Shown: positions 16,136-25,356 of the stretch, piece after piece
Position numbering within the stretch: position 1 is the first letter of the stretch
Layout of the letters: the number at the start of each line of letters is the position of its first letter
DNA from: an uncultured Lachnospiraceae bacterium
Lineage (GTDB): Bacteria > Bacillota > Clostridia > Lachnospirales > Lachnospiraceae
Assembly: GCA_910579805.1 (NCBI GenBank)
Contig: CAJTWM010000016.1
Coordinates: 14,267 to 78,266 of the forward strand
DNA length: 64,000 bases
Direction of reading: 5' to 3'
The notes under the pieces: model-generated
The model's database searches: none
The model's input: the letters and a program-made list of their open reading frames with translations, nothing else
What the model was told of the DNA's origin: nothing
Made by a program: the position numbers and the translations under genes

Positions 16136-16375
16136 ATGGAACATTCACAATCAGATCAGGAAAAGATGATCGAAGAGATCATGAAGCATTTAGACGGAGA
16201 AACAGAGAATGGCGTAGTAAGGATGAGCGTACTTATGGATCCGATCGGAGAGAAGGAAAAAGAGATTTCCAGAAAATGCTGTAATATTTACGGAAAGACC
16301 GGAGACGAGATCATAGGGCTGCTGGATATGTATACGGATTTAAATGCAGGTAAACCGGACAATGAAAGAGACTAA
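16136..16375 (+). CDS. Small hypothetical protein
   Basis: A 79-residue soluble acidic protein, MEHSQSDQEKMIEEIMKHLDGETENG and onward, with a Cys-Cys pair near residue 48 and a helix-rich second half. GAGGAAAG precedes ATG 16136 at good spacing. It lies alone between the repeat region and a converging membrane gene 17 bases away. No family recognised; function unknown. Confidence 0.6.
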   Translation: MEHSQSDQEKMIEEIMKHLDGETENGVVRMSVLMDPIGEKEKEISRKCCNIYGKTGDEIIGLLDMYTDLNAGKPDNERD

Positions 16376-16392
16376 TGCACCGGAGATTCTCT

Positions 16393-17802
16393 TTAAATGC
16401 GGCTGCAATTTAAGAATAAAATAACGGTAAATACCGTAAAAAGAGAAGATAAAATAACGAGTGTACTTTTTAAAATTTTTCCAATAGGGCGGCTTTTATC
16501 GGTGTACTGTAAGAAGACCCCTAAAAAGATCATATTGATAAACAGGGTAAGATTAATATAGCGGAAATCCTGAGAACAGGCATTCGGATATTTAAAGCAG
16601 AACATGAAAAAGCTGCCCATACTGCAGCCGTATAGGAAAAACAAAAACAATTCTTTTATATGGAAGGTAAGATTTCGTTCCTTGATGACCGACGCTGCGG
16701 TTTTTACAAGAACGGCCAGCATACAGGGGAAAGCGATCAGTATGAGAAGGAGATTGACAGCGTGCAGCCCCCATGCGATCCCAATATAAGGAGAATCGGC
16801 GCTTAAAAAGAATTTATCCCCGAACAGAGAGGTCTTTAATAGATAAACGATAATATTGCGGTCTACTGCCAGCATATTGTCCAAAGTTACGTTATAGATC
16901 ACAAAAGGACTGGCAAACTGCTCTTTCTGCAGAAGAAAGATACGTTCCGCAAGATCGTTGCCGGTGTACATATAATCGCCCAAAGACAAGGTGAAAAAAG
17001 GATTAACGTGCCAAAGGATCAGGTTTCTGATACTAAAGCTTAAAGAAAGAGGGATACAGAGCAGCCCGAAAGCCAAAAACTGCATCAACATCGACTTCCA
17101 TTCTTTTTTGTTCTGCAGCAGTTTTATAAGAAAAAGACATCCCGCTGCCGGAGCGAGCAGAAGTCCGGACATCTTTGTCAGCATGGTTGCAGCAAAAAGC
17201 AGGGCAAGAATGCAGATGCGCTTTAAGACAGGTTTTTCATACCAAAGAATGGCGCTGTAAGCAGTCAGTAAGGTGAGCAAAAGGCACAGTCCGTCATTGT
17301 TGATGCTTCCGCTCAGCATGATAAGGGACGGGTGGACGCATAGAAGCGTATAAGGCAAAAGCAACGCAAAACCGGATAAGTTGAATTTTTTAAGGAGCAG
17401 GTAAGAAACGAGCAGGATACAGACACCGTAAAAAGCAGTCAATAGCTGGACGCTTTCCAATGCCTGCTCTAAATCCGCGCCACATAAGACGTTGATTTTG
17501 GCAAAAAAAGCGGCTAAATAGTGATGCAGGGGCGGATGATAAAAAGACCAGACTGTAGTCGGGTTAAAATCCGGTAATTTTCCGCCGTGCTCTAATAAAT
17601 AACAGATGTAACCGATATGTCCGGAAGTAAAATCGCCTGCATCATGCTGGTTTACATAATATGGAATCCGAAGTACATAGGCCAGCCGGAGAAAAATCCC
17701 TGTCATTGTTGCAAAACAGAAATATAAAGTTTCCTTTCTATTCCCCTTCGGGTTGTTCAAAGAGTCGTTAAATTGTAAAGTCGCATTTTTTCCGGTCTTC
17801 AT
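16393..17802 (-). CDS. Polytopic GT-C-type glycosyltransferase-like membrane protein
   Basis: A 469-residue protein with about 10-12 hydrophobic helices. The first luminal-side loop has HDAGDF and the next FYHPPLHHYLAAFF, both like the acidic and HPPL motifs of GT-C enzymes (ArnT/PMT, GT39/GT83) that transfer sugars from polyprenyl-phosphate donors. Substrate unknown. I choose ATG 17802 (MKTGKNATLQF) because GGGGGTG lies six bases upstream; ATG 17820 is the alternative. It is a single gene on the minus strand, divergent from pulA. Confidence 0.75.
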   Translation of the reverse strand: MKTGKNATLQFNDSLNNPKGNRKETLYFCFATMTGIFLRLAYVLRIPYYVNQHDAGDFTSGHIGYICYLLEHGGKLPDFNPTTVWSFYHPPLHHYLAAFFAKINVLCGADLEQALESVQLLTAFYGVCILLVSYLLLKKFNLSGFALLLPYTLLCVHPSLIMLSGSINNDGLCLLLTLLTAYSAILWYEKPVLKRICILALLFAATMLTKMSGLLLAPAAGCLFLIKLLQNKKEWKSMLMQFLAFGLLCIPLSLSFSIRNLILWHVNPFFTLSLGDYMYTGNDLAERIFLLQKEQFASPFVIYNVTLDNMLAVDRNIIVYLLKTSLFGDKFFLSADSPYIGIAWGLHAVNLLLILIAFPCMLAVLVKTAASVIKERNLTFHIKELFLFFLYGCSMGSFFMFCFKYPNACSQDFRYINLTLFINMIFLGVFLQYTDKSRPIGKILKSTLVILSSLFTVFTVILFLNCSRI

Positions 17803-17850
17803 TTTATACACCCCCTGCATACCGCAAGCTTTGCTTTTATCATATCTTAT

Positions 17851-17879
17851 ATACTACAAAAATCATGCGGGCTTGTCAA
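17851..17879 (-). promoter_or_regulatory. Promoter of the GT-C-type gene
   Basis: On the minus strand, TTGACA (17879-17874) and TAGTAT (17856-17851) with a 17-base spacer. Confidence 0.6.
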
Positions 17880-17880
17880 A

Positions 17881-17909
17881 TTTACTTTAAAATGTTCCCG
17901 GAATATGAT
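17881..17909 (+). promoter_or_regulatory. Promoter of pulA
   Basis: TATGAT at 17904-17909 with a weak TTTACT -35 at 17881-17886, spacer 17. It lies back to back with the minus-strand promoter. Confidence 0.55.
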
Positions 17910-17962
17910 ACACTCAAAGAAATTATTATTCGAAAAACATCGAAAAATCGTAGGAGGGGCAT

Positions 17963-20245
17963 ATGACGGCATTAGAGTATAAGAAGTTATATGAATCAGA
18001 ACAGTTTAAAGAAAATTGTTTGTGTGTGAGAGACGATTTCGGCGCCATTTACAGTAAGAAAAAGACGGTTTTTCATGTATGGGCGCCGACGGCACAGGAC
18101 ATAAAGCTGCTTCTATATTTTACCGGAACGGACGAAGAAAAGGGGGCCGGTTTAAAAGCCAGCATTGACATGGAGCGGATCGGCGGCGGTATGTGGGAGG
18201 CGGAAGTGGAAGGCGACCAGCACGGCGTTTATTATACTTACCGCGTCATGCAGGAAGGGCATATCAAAGAATGTATCGATATCTATGCGAAAGCCTGCGG
18301 CGCTAACGGAAAACGCGGTATGGTGGTGGATCTGGAGAGAACGGATCCGGAAGGATTTGAAAAAGACAGAGGATGGAAACAGAAAAATCCGAATACGTTT
18401 TTATATGAACTGCATGTCAAAGACTTTTCCTGTGACGAAAACGGGGGGATCAAAGAGGAATACAGAGGGAAATACCTTGCTTTTACGCAAAAAGGAACTA
18501 CTCTGAAAGGAAATCCCCAAATAAAGACGGGAATTGATTATCTTAAGGAGCTTGGAGTTACGCATGTACACCTTTTGCCGGTATTTGATTATGCTTCTGT
18601 AGATGAGACGGCGCCGGAAGACGATTATAACTGGGGGTATGATCCGGCTAATTATAATGTGCCGGAAGGTTCTTATGCAACGGACTGCTTTCACGGGGAG
18701 GTCAGGATCCGGGAATTTAAGCAGATGGTCATGGCGCTGCATGAGGCGGGAATCGGCGTGGTGATGGACGTGGTATATAATCATACTTACGACTCCGATT
18801 CCGCATTTCAGACGCTGGTGCCTTACTATTATTACAGGCTGGACGAAAAGGGCGCTCTTGCAGACGCCTCTGCCTGCGGAAACGAGACGGCAAGCGAACA
18901 TTTTATGTACCGCCAGTTTATGATGCAGTCCGTATACTACTGGGCCAAAGAATATCATATAGACGGTTTCCGTTTCGATCTGATGGCGATCCACGATACG
19001 GAGACGATGAATCTGATACGGAAGAAATTGGACCGGCTCCCCAACGGAAAGAGCATATTGATGTATGGAGAACCGTGGGCGGCTTCGGAACCGACTATGG
19101 GAGAAGGATTTGTATCTGCAGAAAAAGCGAATATTGCCGATTTGGACGAACGGATCGCCATATTTTCCGACGATACAAGAGATACGGTCAAAGGCAGCGT
19201 ATTTTACGGTGAGATACCGGGCTATGTCAACGGAAAAAGCGGACTGGAGGAAAAAGTGAAGTCGGTGGTATGCGCATGGTGCGACGGCGGGCATCCGTTT
19301 TCTCCTAAGTCGCCCAGACAGATCATTTCTTATATCTCCGCCCACGATAATTATACGCTTTGGGATAAACTGGTGCTTACCATGAAAAAAGAGGCGGATT
19401 ATTCCGCGAAGGATAAGCGGCTTTTAAAGGCAAACAAACTGGCGGCAGCGATTATTTTTACAAGCAAGGGCATCCCTTTTATTCAGGCGGGAGAGGAGTT
19501 CGCAAGGACGAAATACGGAGACGGGAACAGCTATCATTCCCCGGTCGGGATCAACAAGCTGGATTGGAAGAGACGGGAAGAATATAGCGGACTTGTGGAG
19601 TATTACAAAGGATTGTACGAACTGCGGCAGGCATTCAGCGGATTTTATGACTATGGGAAGAACAGCATTTCCCGGATACGTTTCCAAATAGCGAAGGACG
19701 GTATCGTAGCGTTTGAGATCAGGAACAGGAAAGACCATATTGACTCATGGGATAAGCTCTTTATTGTATATAATAGTAAAGAGGAGGCGCAGGTCGTAGA
19801 GCTGCCGCAGGGCAGATGGCAGCTTCTTGCAGACGGAAATTCTTCTTTTATATGGAAAAATGCGGCGGGACTTGACAAAATAAAGAGAAAAAGCGGAAAA
19901 GTGGAGATCGGAGGGCTTTCCGCCCATATTTACGGAAAACGGGCATATTATTTAGGAGGTGAAAGCATGGACTTTTTTGAAAAAGTAGGAGAAACGATCA
20001 CGGCAAAAGGAAAAGAGGTAGCGGATAAAGCAAAGGATATTGCGGAGATCGCCAGCCTGAAAAACCAGATCAGCGTATGCGATGAAGTCATTAAGAAGAA
20101 TTACATGGAGATAGGAAAGCAGTACTATGAGGAGCATGTACAATGCGCTAACAGCGCCTATGAGCAGCAGTGCGAAGCAATCAGGAACGCGGAGAAAGGA
20201 CGGAAAGAACTGGAAAGAAAGATACGGGAGATTAAAGGAATATAG
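17963..20245 (+). CDS. pulA: Type I pullulanase fused in frame to a coiled-coil domain
   Basis: A GH13 debranching enzyme cutting alpha-1,6 links of pullulan, amylopectin or glycogen. Residues about 1-125 include a CBM48-like beta domain (KTVFHVWAPTAQDIKLLLY). The catalytic barrel has the pullulanase mark YNWGYDPANYNVPEGSY, DVVYNHTY, the nucleophile in DGFRFDLMA, the acid in YGEPWAA and SAHDNYTLWDK. There is no signal peptide, so it probably acts inside the cell. The enzyme proper ends near residue 664. The frame then continues without a stop into a 92-residue helical domain that has its own ribosome site (see 19967-20245). The full 760 residues are longer than typical type I pullulanases of about 720 or fewer. 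Confidence 0.95.
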   Translation: MTALEYKKLYESEQFKENCLCVRDDFGAIYSKKKTVFHVWAPTAQDIKLLLYFTGTDEEKGAGLKASIDMERIGGGMWEAEVEGDQHGVYYTYRVMQEGHIKECIDIYAKACGANGKRGMVVDLERTDPEGFEKDRGWKQKNPNTFLYELHVKDFSCDENGGIKEEYRGKYLAFTQKGTTLKGNPQIKTGIDYLKELGVTHVHLLPVFDYASVDETAPEDDYNWGYDPANYNVPEGSYATDCFHGEVRIREFKQMVMALHEAGIGVVMDVVYNHTYDSDSAFQTLVPYYYYRLDEKGALADASACGNETASEHFMYRQFMMQSVYYWAKEYHIDGFRFDLMAIHDTETMNLIRKKLDRLPNGKSILMYGEPWAASEPTMGEGFVSAEKANIADLDERIAIFSDDTRDTVKGSVFYGEIPGYVNGKSGLEEKVKSVVCAWCDGGHPFSPKSPRQIISYISAHDNYTLWDKLVLTMKKEADYSAKDKRLLKANKLAAAIIFTSKGIPFIQAGEEFARTKYGDGNSYHSPVGINKLDWKRREEYSGLVEYYKGLYELRQAFSGFYDYGKNSISRIRFQIAKDGIVAFEIRNRKDHIDSWDKLFIVYNSKEEAQVVELPQGRWQLLADGNSSFIWKNAAGLDKIKRKSGKVEIGGLSAHIYGKRAYYLGGESMDFFEKVGETITAKGKEVADKAKDIAEIASLKNQISVCDEVIKKNYMEIGKQYYEEHVQCANSAYEQQCEAIRNAEKGRKELERKIREIKGI
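19967..20245 (+). CDS. Possible independently started coiled-coil protein inside the 3' end of pulA
   Basis: The in-frame ATG at 19967 (codon 669 of the pulA frame) is preceded by AGGAGGTG at 19954-19961 with five-base spacing, as strong as any ribosome site here. From it the product is 92 residues, MDFFEKVGETITAKGKEV onward, an amphipathic helix plus coiled coil resembling small stand-alone proteins of Clostridia that open the same way. The most economical reading is a former separate gene joined by loss of the pulA stop codon, made both as a tail and alone. Dual products are inference. Confidence 0.5.
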   Translation: MDFFEKVGETITAKGKEVADKAKDIAEIASLKNQISVCDEVIKKNYMEIGKQYYEEHVQCANSAYEQQCEAIRNAEKGRKELERKIREIKGI

Positions 20246-20340
20246 ATAGGAAATCATTAAAATGGCGGGAATGAATTTTCAAACACGCTTTAGGTGTCTG
20301 CTTTAGCAGTCAGATGAGAGTTAAGAATCTAACACAATAG

Positions 20341-20385
20341 AAAACACCTGTTACATTTTCCAGAATACTGTAACAGATGTTTTTT
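20341..20385. terminator. Bidirectional terminator between pulA and the class A PBP
   Basis: AACACCTGTTACA (20343-20355) pairs with TGTAACAGATGTT (from 20369), one mismatch, with an A run on the left and TTTTTT on the right. It serves two converging genes. Confidence 0.8.
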
Positions 20386-20450
20386 ATTACTTATTTTGAA
20401 AGGCTATACAGATGCCGGAACAAAAGTATCTTAAAATATGATACCAGTTG

Positions 20451-23138
20451 TTATTGCGGCGGCGCGCCTTCCTGCTGTTGCTGCTGGAGTTGTTCCTGCT
20501 GCTGCAGCCATGCGGCGTAGCGTCTTTGCTCCAATTCCGCCCGCTGGGCTTCAATGATAGAATAGGAATCGCCCTGCATCATAAAATCTGCGTTATGAGG
20601 ACACATATTTGTCGTAACAGCCGGAACGTTGGTGACCGTTCCGTCGGGGTTCGTTATTGTGGTGGAAGAACCGCTCTGTAAAGAAACGTCCTCTACCGGA
20701 ATAAGCTCTATCGTACCCGGTACGCCAAAGGGGCATCCGTCACATGCAGGGAGCATGGTATATTCGCAGACCATACCCGTATAATGCACGTCGCAGCTTG
20801 CGGTAGGAACCGTACCCTCCGCGAAATATTCCGTTCTTAAAGTGCCGTCGCAAAGTCCGGCGATCGGCTGTTTGCCGGACCGGTTACAGATCGTTGCCTG
20901 TACGATGCCGGGAGGCATTTTGAAGGATTCGTAAGGCAGTTCCGCATGGATCTGGGACATAACGGCTTTCCATAAAGTCTTGGAAAGGTTTTTTTCCGCA
21001 CTGGATTTTAATTTTACATTGTTGTCGTAACCGGTCCATGTAGTCGCCGTGTAGTACGGCGTATATCCGGCGAACCAGACGTCGTTGTAATCGGATGTAG
21101 TACCTGTTTTTCCTGCGATCGCCATATTGCCGAAGTTAACGGAACCGCCCGTACCGGAGGTGACCACGTCTTCCATGGCGTTGGTAAGCAGGAAAGCCGT
21201 AGTTTCTTTGATGACCTGTTTGGATTCGGGATGGGTATTATCCAGAATCACATTGCCGGACTGATCCACTACCTTGGTATACAGCTTAGGTTCGATGTAA
21301 GTACCGCCGTTTGCAATCGTAGCATAAGCGGCGTTCAGTTCGAGGTTGGTAACGCCTTTTGTGATACCGCCCAATGCAAGGGACTGTTGGATGTCCGTAT
21401 AGATCTTACCGTTGATCGTAAGATGGTCTACCAAAGTCGTAAAGCCGAAATGGCACAGATAATCGTATCCAAGCTGGGGAGTGATCTGGGTCAGCGTTTT
21501 TACTGCAACGATATTCATGGAATCCCTGATGCCTACGCGGAGGGAAGTCAGTCCTCTGTACTGTTCTCCGTACCAATTACGAACGGGAGTGCCGTCCGCA
21601 TATTTAAAAGGTGCGTCGTTCATGATCGTAGCCAGCGTAAGTCCCGCGCTGTCAAGAGCGGGAGCGTAGGCGGATACTACTTTGAAAGTAGATCCTGGCT
21701 GGCGGACGGCATCCGTCGCGCGGTTTAAGGTCCTGCTGCCTTCTTTCGTACCGCGTCCGCCGATCATTGCGACAATGTAGCCGGTGCTTTGGTCTTCTAC
21801 GGTTAAAGAAACCTGCGGCTGGGGAACCAGGGAAACGGTTTCCGCAAAGGCTTCGTCTCCTACGCCGCACACCGCCTGCTTATAGGCTTCAATATCGGCG
21901 TAAGCCTCTTCCTGCGAAGGATAGATCAGGTTATAATTTAACTTGCCGTTTTCTTTCCAGTAGGCAGAGAACATTTCCGTACTGTGATTTTCGTAGCTGC
22001 CGTCGGATTTTAAAATGGTAAGTTCGTATTTTAAAAGCCATTTTATGTCGGAAGGATAATTTTCCTCGTTAGAATAAACGCTGTCGCAAATAGCCTGTAT
22101 TTTCGGATCCTGCGTGGAATAAATCTTAAGGCCGCCGCTGTAGAGCAGGGTATAAGCCTGCGTTTCGTTATAGCCTGCCTTGGTGACAAGGTCCTCTAAA
22201 AGCTGGTCCGTCAGCGCGTCTACGAAGTAAGAGTTTGTGGCGCTTTCGCCCACTTCGGCATTGACGGTCTGTATCCTGTCATATACGTTATCTTCCATCG
22301 CTTCGTCATACTCAGCCTGAGAAATATATCCCTGATCCAGCATGTCATCCAGTACTTTGGTCCGTCTTTGCGCATTTTTTTCCGGATGCGTGATCGGATT
22401 TAAGCGGGAAGGGTTTTGGGTGATACTGGCAATGACGGCGCACTCGGAAAGAGTAAGGTCGCTGACGGATTTATTGAAGTATCTGAGAGAAGCGGCCTGA
22501 ACGCCCAAAGTATTCTGCCCCAAGTTGATAGTGTTCATATAGTTGCACAGGATCGTATCTTTGTCCATTTTCTTTTCCAGTTCTATAGCAAGATACTGTT
22601 CCTGAAATTTACGCCTGAATTTATCGATCAGGTTATCTTCCGTTACCCAGTCGGTAAATACATTGTTCTTTAAAAGCTGCTGGGTGATCGTGCTGGCTCC
22701 TTCTTTAAAATGGAACCCGTTTGCAATGCCGTTGAATCCGGCCCGGATGATACCTTTGATATCAATGCCGTTGTGATCGTAAAAACGTTCGTCTTCGACC
22801 GCAACGAAAGCATGGGCAAGATTTTCGGGGATCATGTCCATGGAAACCGGAATACGGTTGGAATTGGTAGCTACCAGCTTTGCGGTCTGGTTGCCTTCTA
22901 TGTCGTACACGAAAGTAGAAAAGCCGGTGGGCGCCACATCTAAATTCGATATGTCCGGCGCCGTGGCCAATATTCCTTTGAAAATACCGACTCCGGCGCA
23001 AAGTCCGACGATGCCTCCGGATATAATAAATATAAATATCACCTTTAAACAGATCAGGATAAATTTTCTTCCCCACTTCACAGATTTAGAATTTAGCGCC
23101 CTTTGTTTTTCCTTAACGCCTTGTTTTCCATAATTCAT
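20451..23138 (-). CDS. Class A penicillin-binding protein (PBP1A-like transglycosylase/transpeptidase)
   Basis: A bifunctional peptidoglycan synthase of 895 residues. A basic tail and one membrane helix (about residues 28-55) lead to a GT51 glycosyltransferase domain (VEDERFYDHNGIDIKGI, GASTITQQLLKN). The transpeptidase domain shows the three active-site motifs: STFK in RQPGSTFKVV, SMN in DSMNIVAVK, and KTG in IAGKTGTTSDYND. The C-terminal tail has several cysteines and ends in a glutamine-rich stretch (QQQEQLQQQQQ). AAGGAGG precedes ATG 23138. A single gene with a TATAAT-like -10 upstream. Confidence 0.95.
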   Translation of the reverse strand: MNYGKQGVKEKQRALNSKSVKWGRKFILICLKVIFIFIISGGIVGLCAGVGIFKGILATAPDISNLDVAPTGFSTFVYDIEGNQTAKLVATNSNRIPVSMDMIPENLAHAFVAVEDERFYDHNGIDIKGIIRAGFNGIANGFHFKEGASTITQQLLKNNVFTDWVTEDNLIDKFRRKFQEQYLAIELEKKMDKDTILCNYMNTINLGQNTLGVQAASLRYFNKSVSDLTLSECAVIASITQNPSRLNPITHPEKNAQRRTKVLDDMLDQGYISQAEYDEAMEDNVYDRIQTVNAEVGESATNSYFVDALTDQLLEDLVTKAGYNETQAYTLLYSGGLKIYSTQDPKIQAICDSVYSNEENYPSDIKWLLKYELTILKSDGSYENHSTEMFSAYWKENGKLNYNLIYPSQEEAYADIEAYKQAVCGVGDEAFAETVSLVPQPQVSLTVEDQSTGYIVAMIGGRGTKEGSRTLNRATDAVRQPGSTFKVVSAYAPALDSAGLTLATIMNDAPFKYADGTPVRNWYGEQYRGLTSLRVGIRDSMNIVAVKTLTQITPQLGYDYLCHFGFTTLVDHLTINGKIYTDIQQSLALGGITKGVTNLELNAAYATIANGGTYIEPKLYTKVVDQSGNVILDNTHPESKQVIKETTAFLLTNAMEDVVTSGTGGSVNFGNMAIAGKTGTTSDYNDVWFAGYTPYYTATTWTGYDNNVKLKSSAEKNLSKTLWKAVMSQIHAELPYESFKMPPGIVQATICNRSGKQPIAGLCDGTLRTEYFAEGTVPTASCDVHYTGMVCEYTMLPACDGCPFGVPGTIELIPVEDVSLQSGSSTTITNPDGTVTNVPAVTTNMCPHNADFMMQGDSYSIIEAQRAELEQRRYAAWLQQQEQLQQQQQEGAPPQ

Positions 23139-23362
23139 GAATAAAGCCTCCTTGGATGCCTTTAGGCATTCCTTAAGATTATACCAAATGAAGCGTGGTA
23201 AATAAAGGTTTTTTATTTTATATTAATAATTGTTCACATTTTCTTACACTTTTATTCCCCGTTGTGTTAGTATAGAACGAGGAAAAAGACAGTGGAAAGA
23301 ACCGTGAGGCCGACGGAAAGCAAGCCGGATTCCCGGTATTTTGAAAAGAAGGCAGGGAGCTT

Positions 23363-24025
23363 ATGGAAAAGGAAAAAAGGATCATAGAAGAATACACCGT
23401 ATTAAAAGAAGGCGGGAGCGGAGAGATCATAGAAAAAAAATCCCGCTTTATCGCAACCCTTTGCCCTGTGGAGTCGGAAGAGGAGGCTTCGGCTTTTATT
23501 GAGGCCGTTAAGAAAAAATATTGGGATGCAAGGCATAATTGTTCCGCCTTTGTGATCGGGGCCAACGCAGAGCTGACAAGATGCAGCGACGACGGAGAGC
23601 CGTCAGGCACGGCAGGGCGTCCCATGCTGGAGGTACTGCTTACGGAACGGATACGGAACGCCGCCGTGGTAGTCACCCGGTATTTCGGCGGGACGCTTTT
23701 AGGGACGGGCGGTCTGGTGCGGGCTTATACGCAGGCAGTCAAAGAGGGTCTGCGCAAAAGCAGGACGGCCCAAATGCGTTACGGGACAAAACTGCGGATG
23801 GAGACCGATTATAACGGAGTCGGCAAACTTTTGCATCTGTTGGAAAAAAGAGGGCTTAAAGCTGCGGATTCCGAGTACGGGCAGGCGGTGACTCTTTGGG
23901 TAACGGCGCCTTTTTCACAGAAAGAGAGCCTGATCAAAGAAGCGACGGAGGCGACCGGAGGAAAATGCAGGATAGAGGAAGAGGAAAACGGTTATTATCT
24001 TGACATCGGGGGGAAAAGACAATGA
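23363..24025 (+). CDS. yigZ: YigZ/IMPACT-family protein
   Basis: A 220-residue protein of the UPF0029 (YigZ) family. The N-terminal IMPACT domain is seen in EIIEKKSRFIATLCPV, the hallmark SDDGEPSGTAGRPML, and VTRYFGGTLLGTGGLVRAY. The C-terminal ferredoxin-like DUF1949 domain follows (about 140-210). The biochemical role is unsettled; links to translation regulation are known for eukaryotic IMPACT. It overlaps mgtE by four bases (ATGA), so the two are cotranslated. Confidence 0.92.
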   Translation: MEKEKRIIEEYTVLKEGGSGEIIEKKSRFIATLCPVESEEEASAFIEAVKKKYWDARHNCSAFVIGANAELTRCSDDGEPSGTAGRPMLEVLLTERIRNAAVVVTRYFGGTLLGTGGLVRAYTQAVKEGLRKSRTAQMRYGTKLRMETDYNGVGKLLHLLEKRGLKAADSEYGQAVTLWVTAPFSQKESLIKEATEATGGKCRIEEEENGYYLDIGGKRQ

Positions 24026-25356
24026 ATGAGATTTTGGAATTATTGGAAACAAAGAAATACACGAATTTAAGACAGTACCTGTCGGAAATGAATGATGCGG
24101 ATATTGCGGTAAAGTTAGAGGAACTGCCGGAAGAGGAGATACTCAAAGTATTCCGGATCCTTCCCAAAGATATGGCGGCGGACGTGTTTTCTTATTTGGA
24201 AGTGGAGAGCCAGCAGTTTATTATTACTTCTCTTTCCGATAAAGAAGCGGCAACCATTATCGATAATCTGATGGCGGACGACGCTACGGACTTTTTGGAG
24301 GAGATGCCCGCCAATATCGTGAAAAAACTGCTTGCAAATGCCAAGGCGGATACGCGCAGGGACATTAATCATCTGCTGCGGTATCCGGAGGACAGCGCCG
24401 GCAGTATTATGACAGTGGAATATGTGGACCTGAAAGAAAGCCTTACGGTGGAGGAGGCGATCGACCGCATCCGGGGGGTAGGGTTAGACAGTGAGACGAT
24501 CAATATCTGTTATGTGCTGGACAGCAGCAGGACGCTGTTGGGGACGGTGGCGCTGCGGTATCTGCTCCTCAGCCAGCCGGGAGAGAGGATCGGGGACATC
24601 ATGCACGAACATGTGATCTCTTTAAATACCCTGATGGATCAGGAAGAGGTTGCCAGACAGTTTAAAAAATACGATTTTACGGCAATGCCGGTGGTAGACA
24701 ATGAAAACCGGCTGGTCGGAATCATTACGGTCGACGACGTTGTGGATATCATGGAAGAGGAAGCGACGGAAGATATGGAAAAGATGGCGGCTATCGTGCC
24801 TTCCGATAAGCCTTACATGAAAACGGGCGTATTTGAAACTTACAAGAAGCGTATTCCCTGGCTTTTGCTGCTCATGATTTCAGCGGCTTTTACGGGAAAG
24901 ATCATCTCTTCCTTTGAAAATGCGCTGAGCGCATGCGTAGTGCTGACCGCGTATATCCCGATGCTGATGGATACGGGAGGGAACGCGGGAGGACAGTCTT
25001 CCGTGACGATCATCCGCGGGCTTTCCTTAAATGAGATCGAGTTTAAAGATATGTTCCGTGTGATCTGGAAAGAGATCAGGGTAGCAGTCATCTGCGGTAT
25101 TACGCTGGGAATCGCCAATTTTGCAAAAATGATGCTGATGGACCGTTTAGAGGTCACGGTGGCGCTGGTAGTGTGCGCGACTATGGTGCTGACCGTATTT
25201 TTGGCGAAACTTGTGGGATGCAGCCTGCCGATGTTCGCCAAAAAGGCGGGGTTTGATCCGGCAGTCATGGCAAGTCCCTTTATTACGACGATCGTAGATG
25301 CGCTGTCGTTAATGATCTATTTCCAAATCGCAACGAGAGTGTTGGGAATCGGGTGA
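24022..25356 (+). CDS. mgtE: Magnesium transporter MgtE
   Basis: A Mg2+ channel of 444 residues. It has an N-terminal MgtE helical domain (about 1-130), two CBS repeats (about 130-255, KYDFTAMPVVDNENRLVGIITVDDVVDIM) that sense cytoplasmic Mg2+, a long plug helix, and five C-terminal membrane helices. The pore signature IPMLMDTGGNAGGQSS is intact. Translation is coupled to yigZ. Its stop lies next to the stop of the converging typA gene, with no room for a hairpin between. Confidence 0.96.
   Translation: MNEILELLETKKYTNLRQYLSEMNDADIAVKLEELPEEEILKVFRILPKDMAADVFSYLEVESQQFIITSLSDKEAATIIDNLMADDATDFLEEMPANIVKKLLANAKADTRRDINHLLRYPEDSAGSIMTVEYVDLKESLTVEEAIDRIRGVGLDSETINICYVLDSSRTLLGTVALRYLLLSQPGERIGDIMHEHVISLNTLMDQEEVARQFKKYDFTAMPVVDNENRLVGIITVDDVVDIMEEEATEDMEKMAAIVPSDKPYMKTGVFETYKKRIPWLLLLMISAAFTGKIISSFENALSACVVLTAYIPMLMDTGGNAGGQSSVTIIRGLSLNEIEFKDMFRVIWKEIRVAVICGITLGIANFAKMMLMDRLEVTVALVVCATMVLTVFLAKLVGCSLPMFAKKAGFDPAVMASPFITTIVDALSLMIYFQIATRVLGIG

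Noticed and set aside
15921..16169. Open frame of 82 codons after the palindromic element
   Set aside because: No ribosome site, it begins in the duplicated ATGAAAACG, crosses the 22-base palindrome and overlaps the better-supported gene at 16136 in another frame.
18401..19345. Long minus-strand open frame (314 codons) opposite pulA
   Set aside because: It mirrors the catalytic region of pulA, has no ribosome site and no recognisable domain; a shadow of codon bias.
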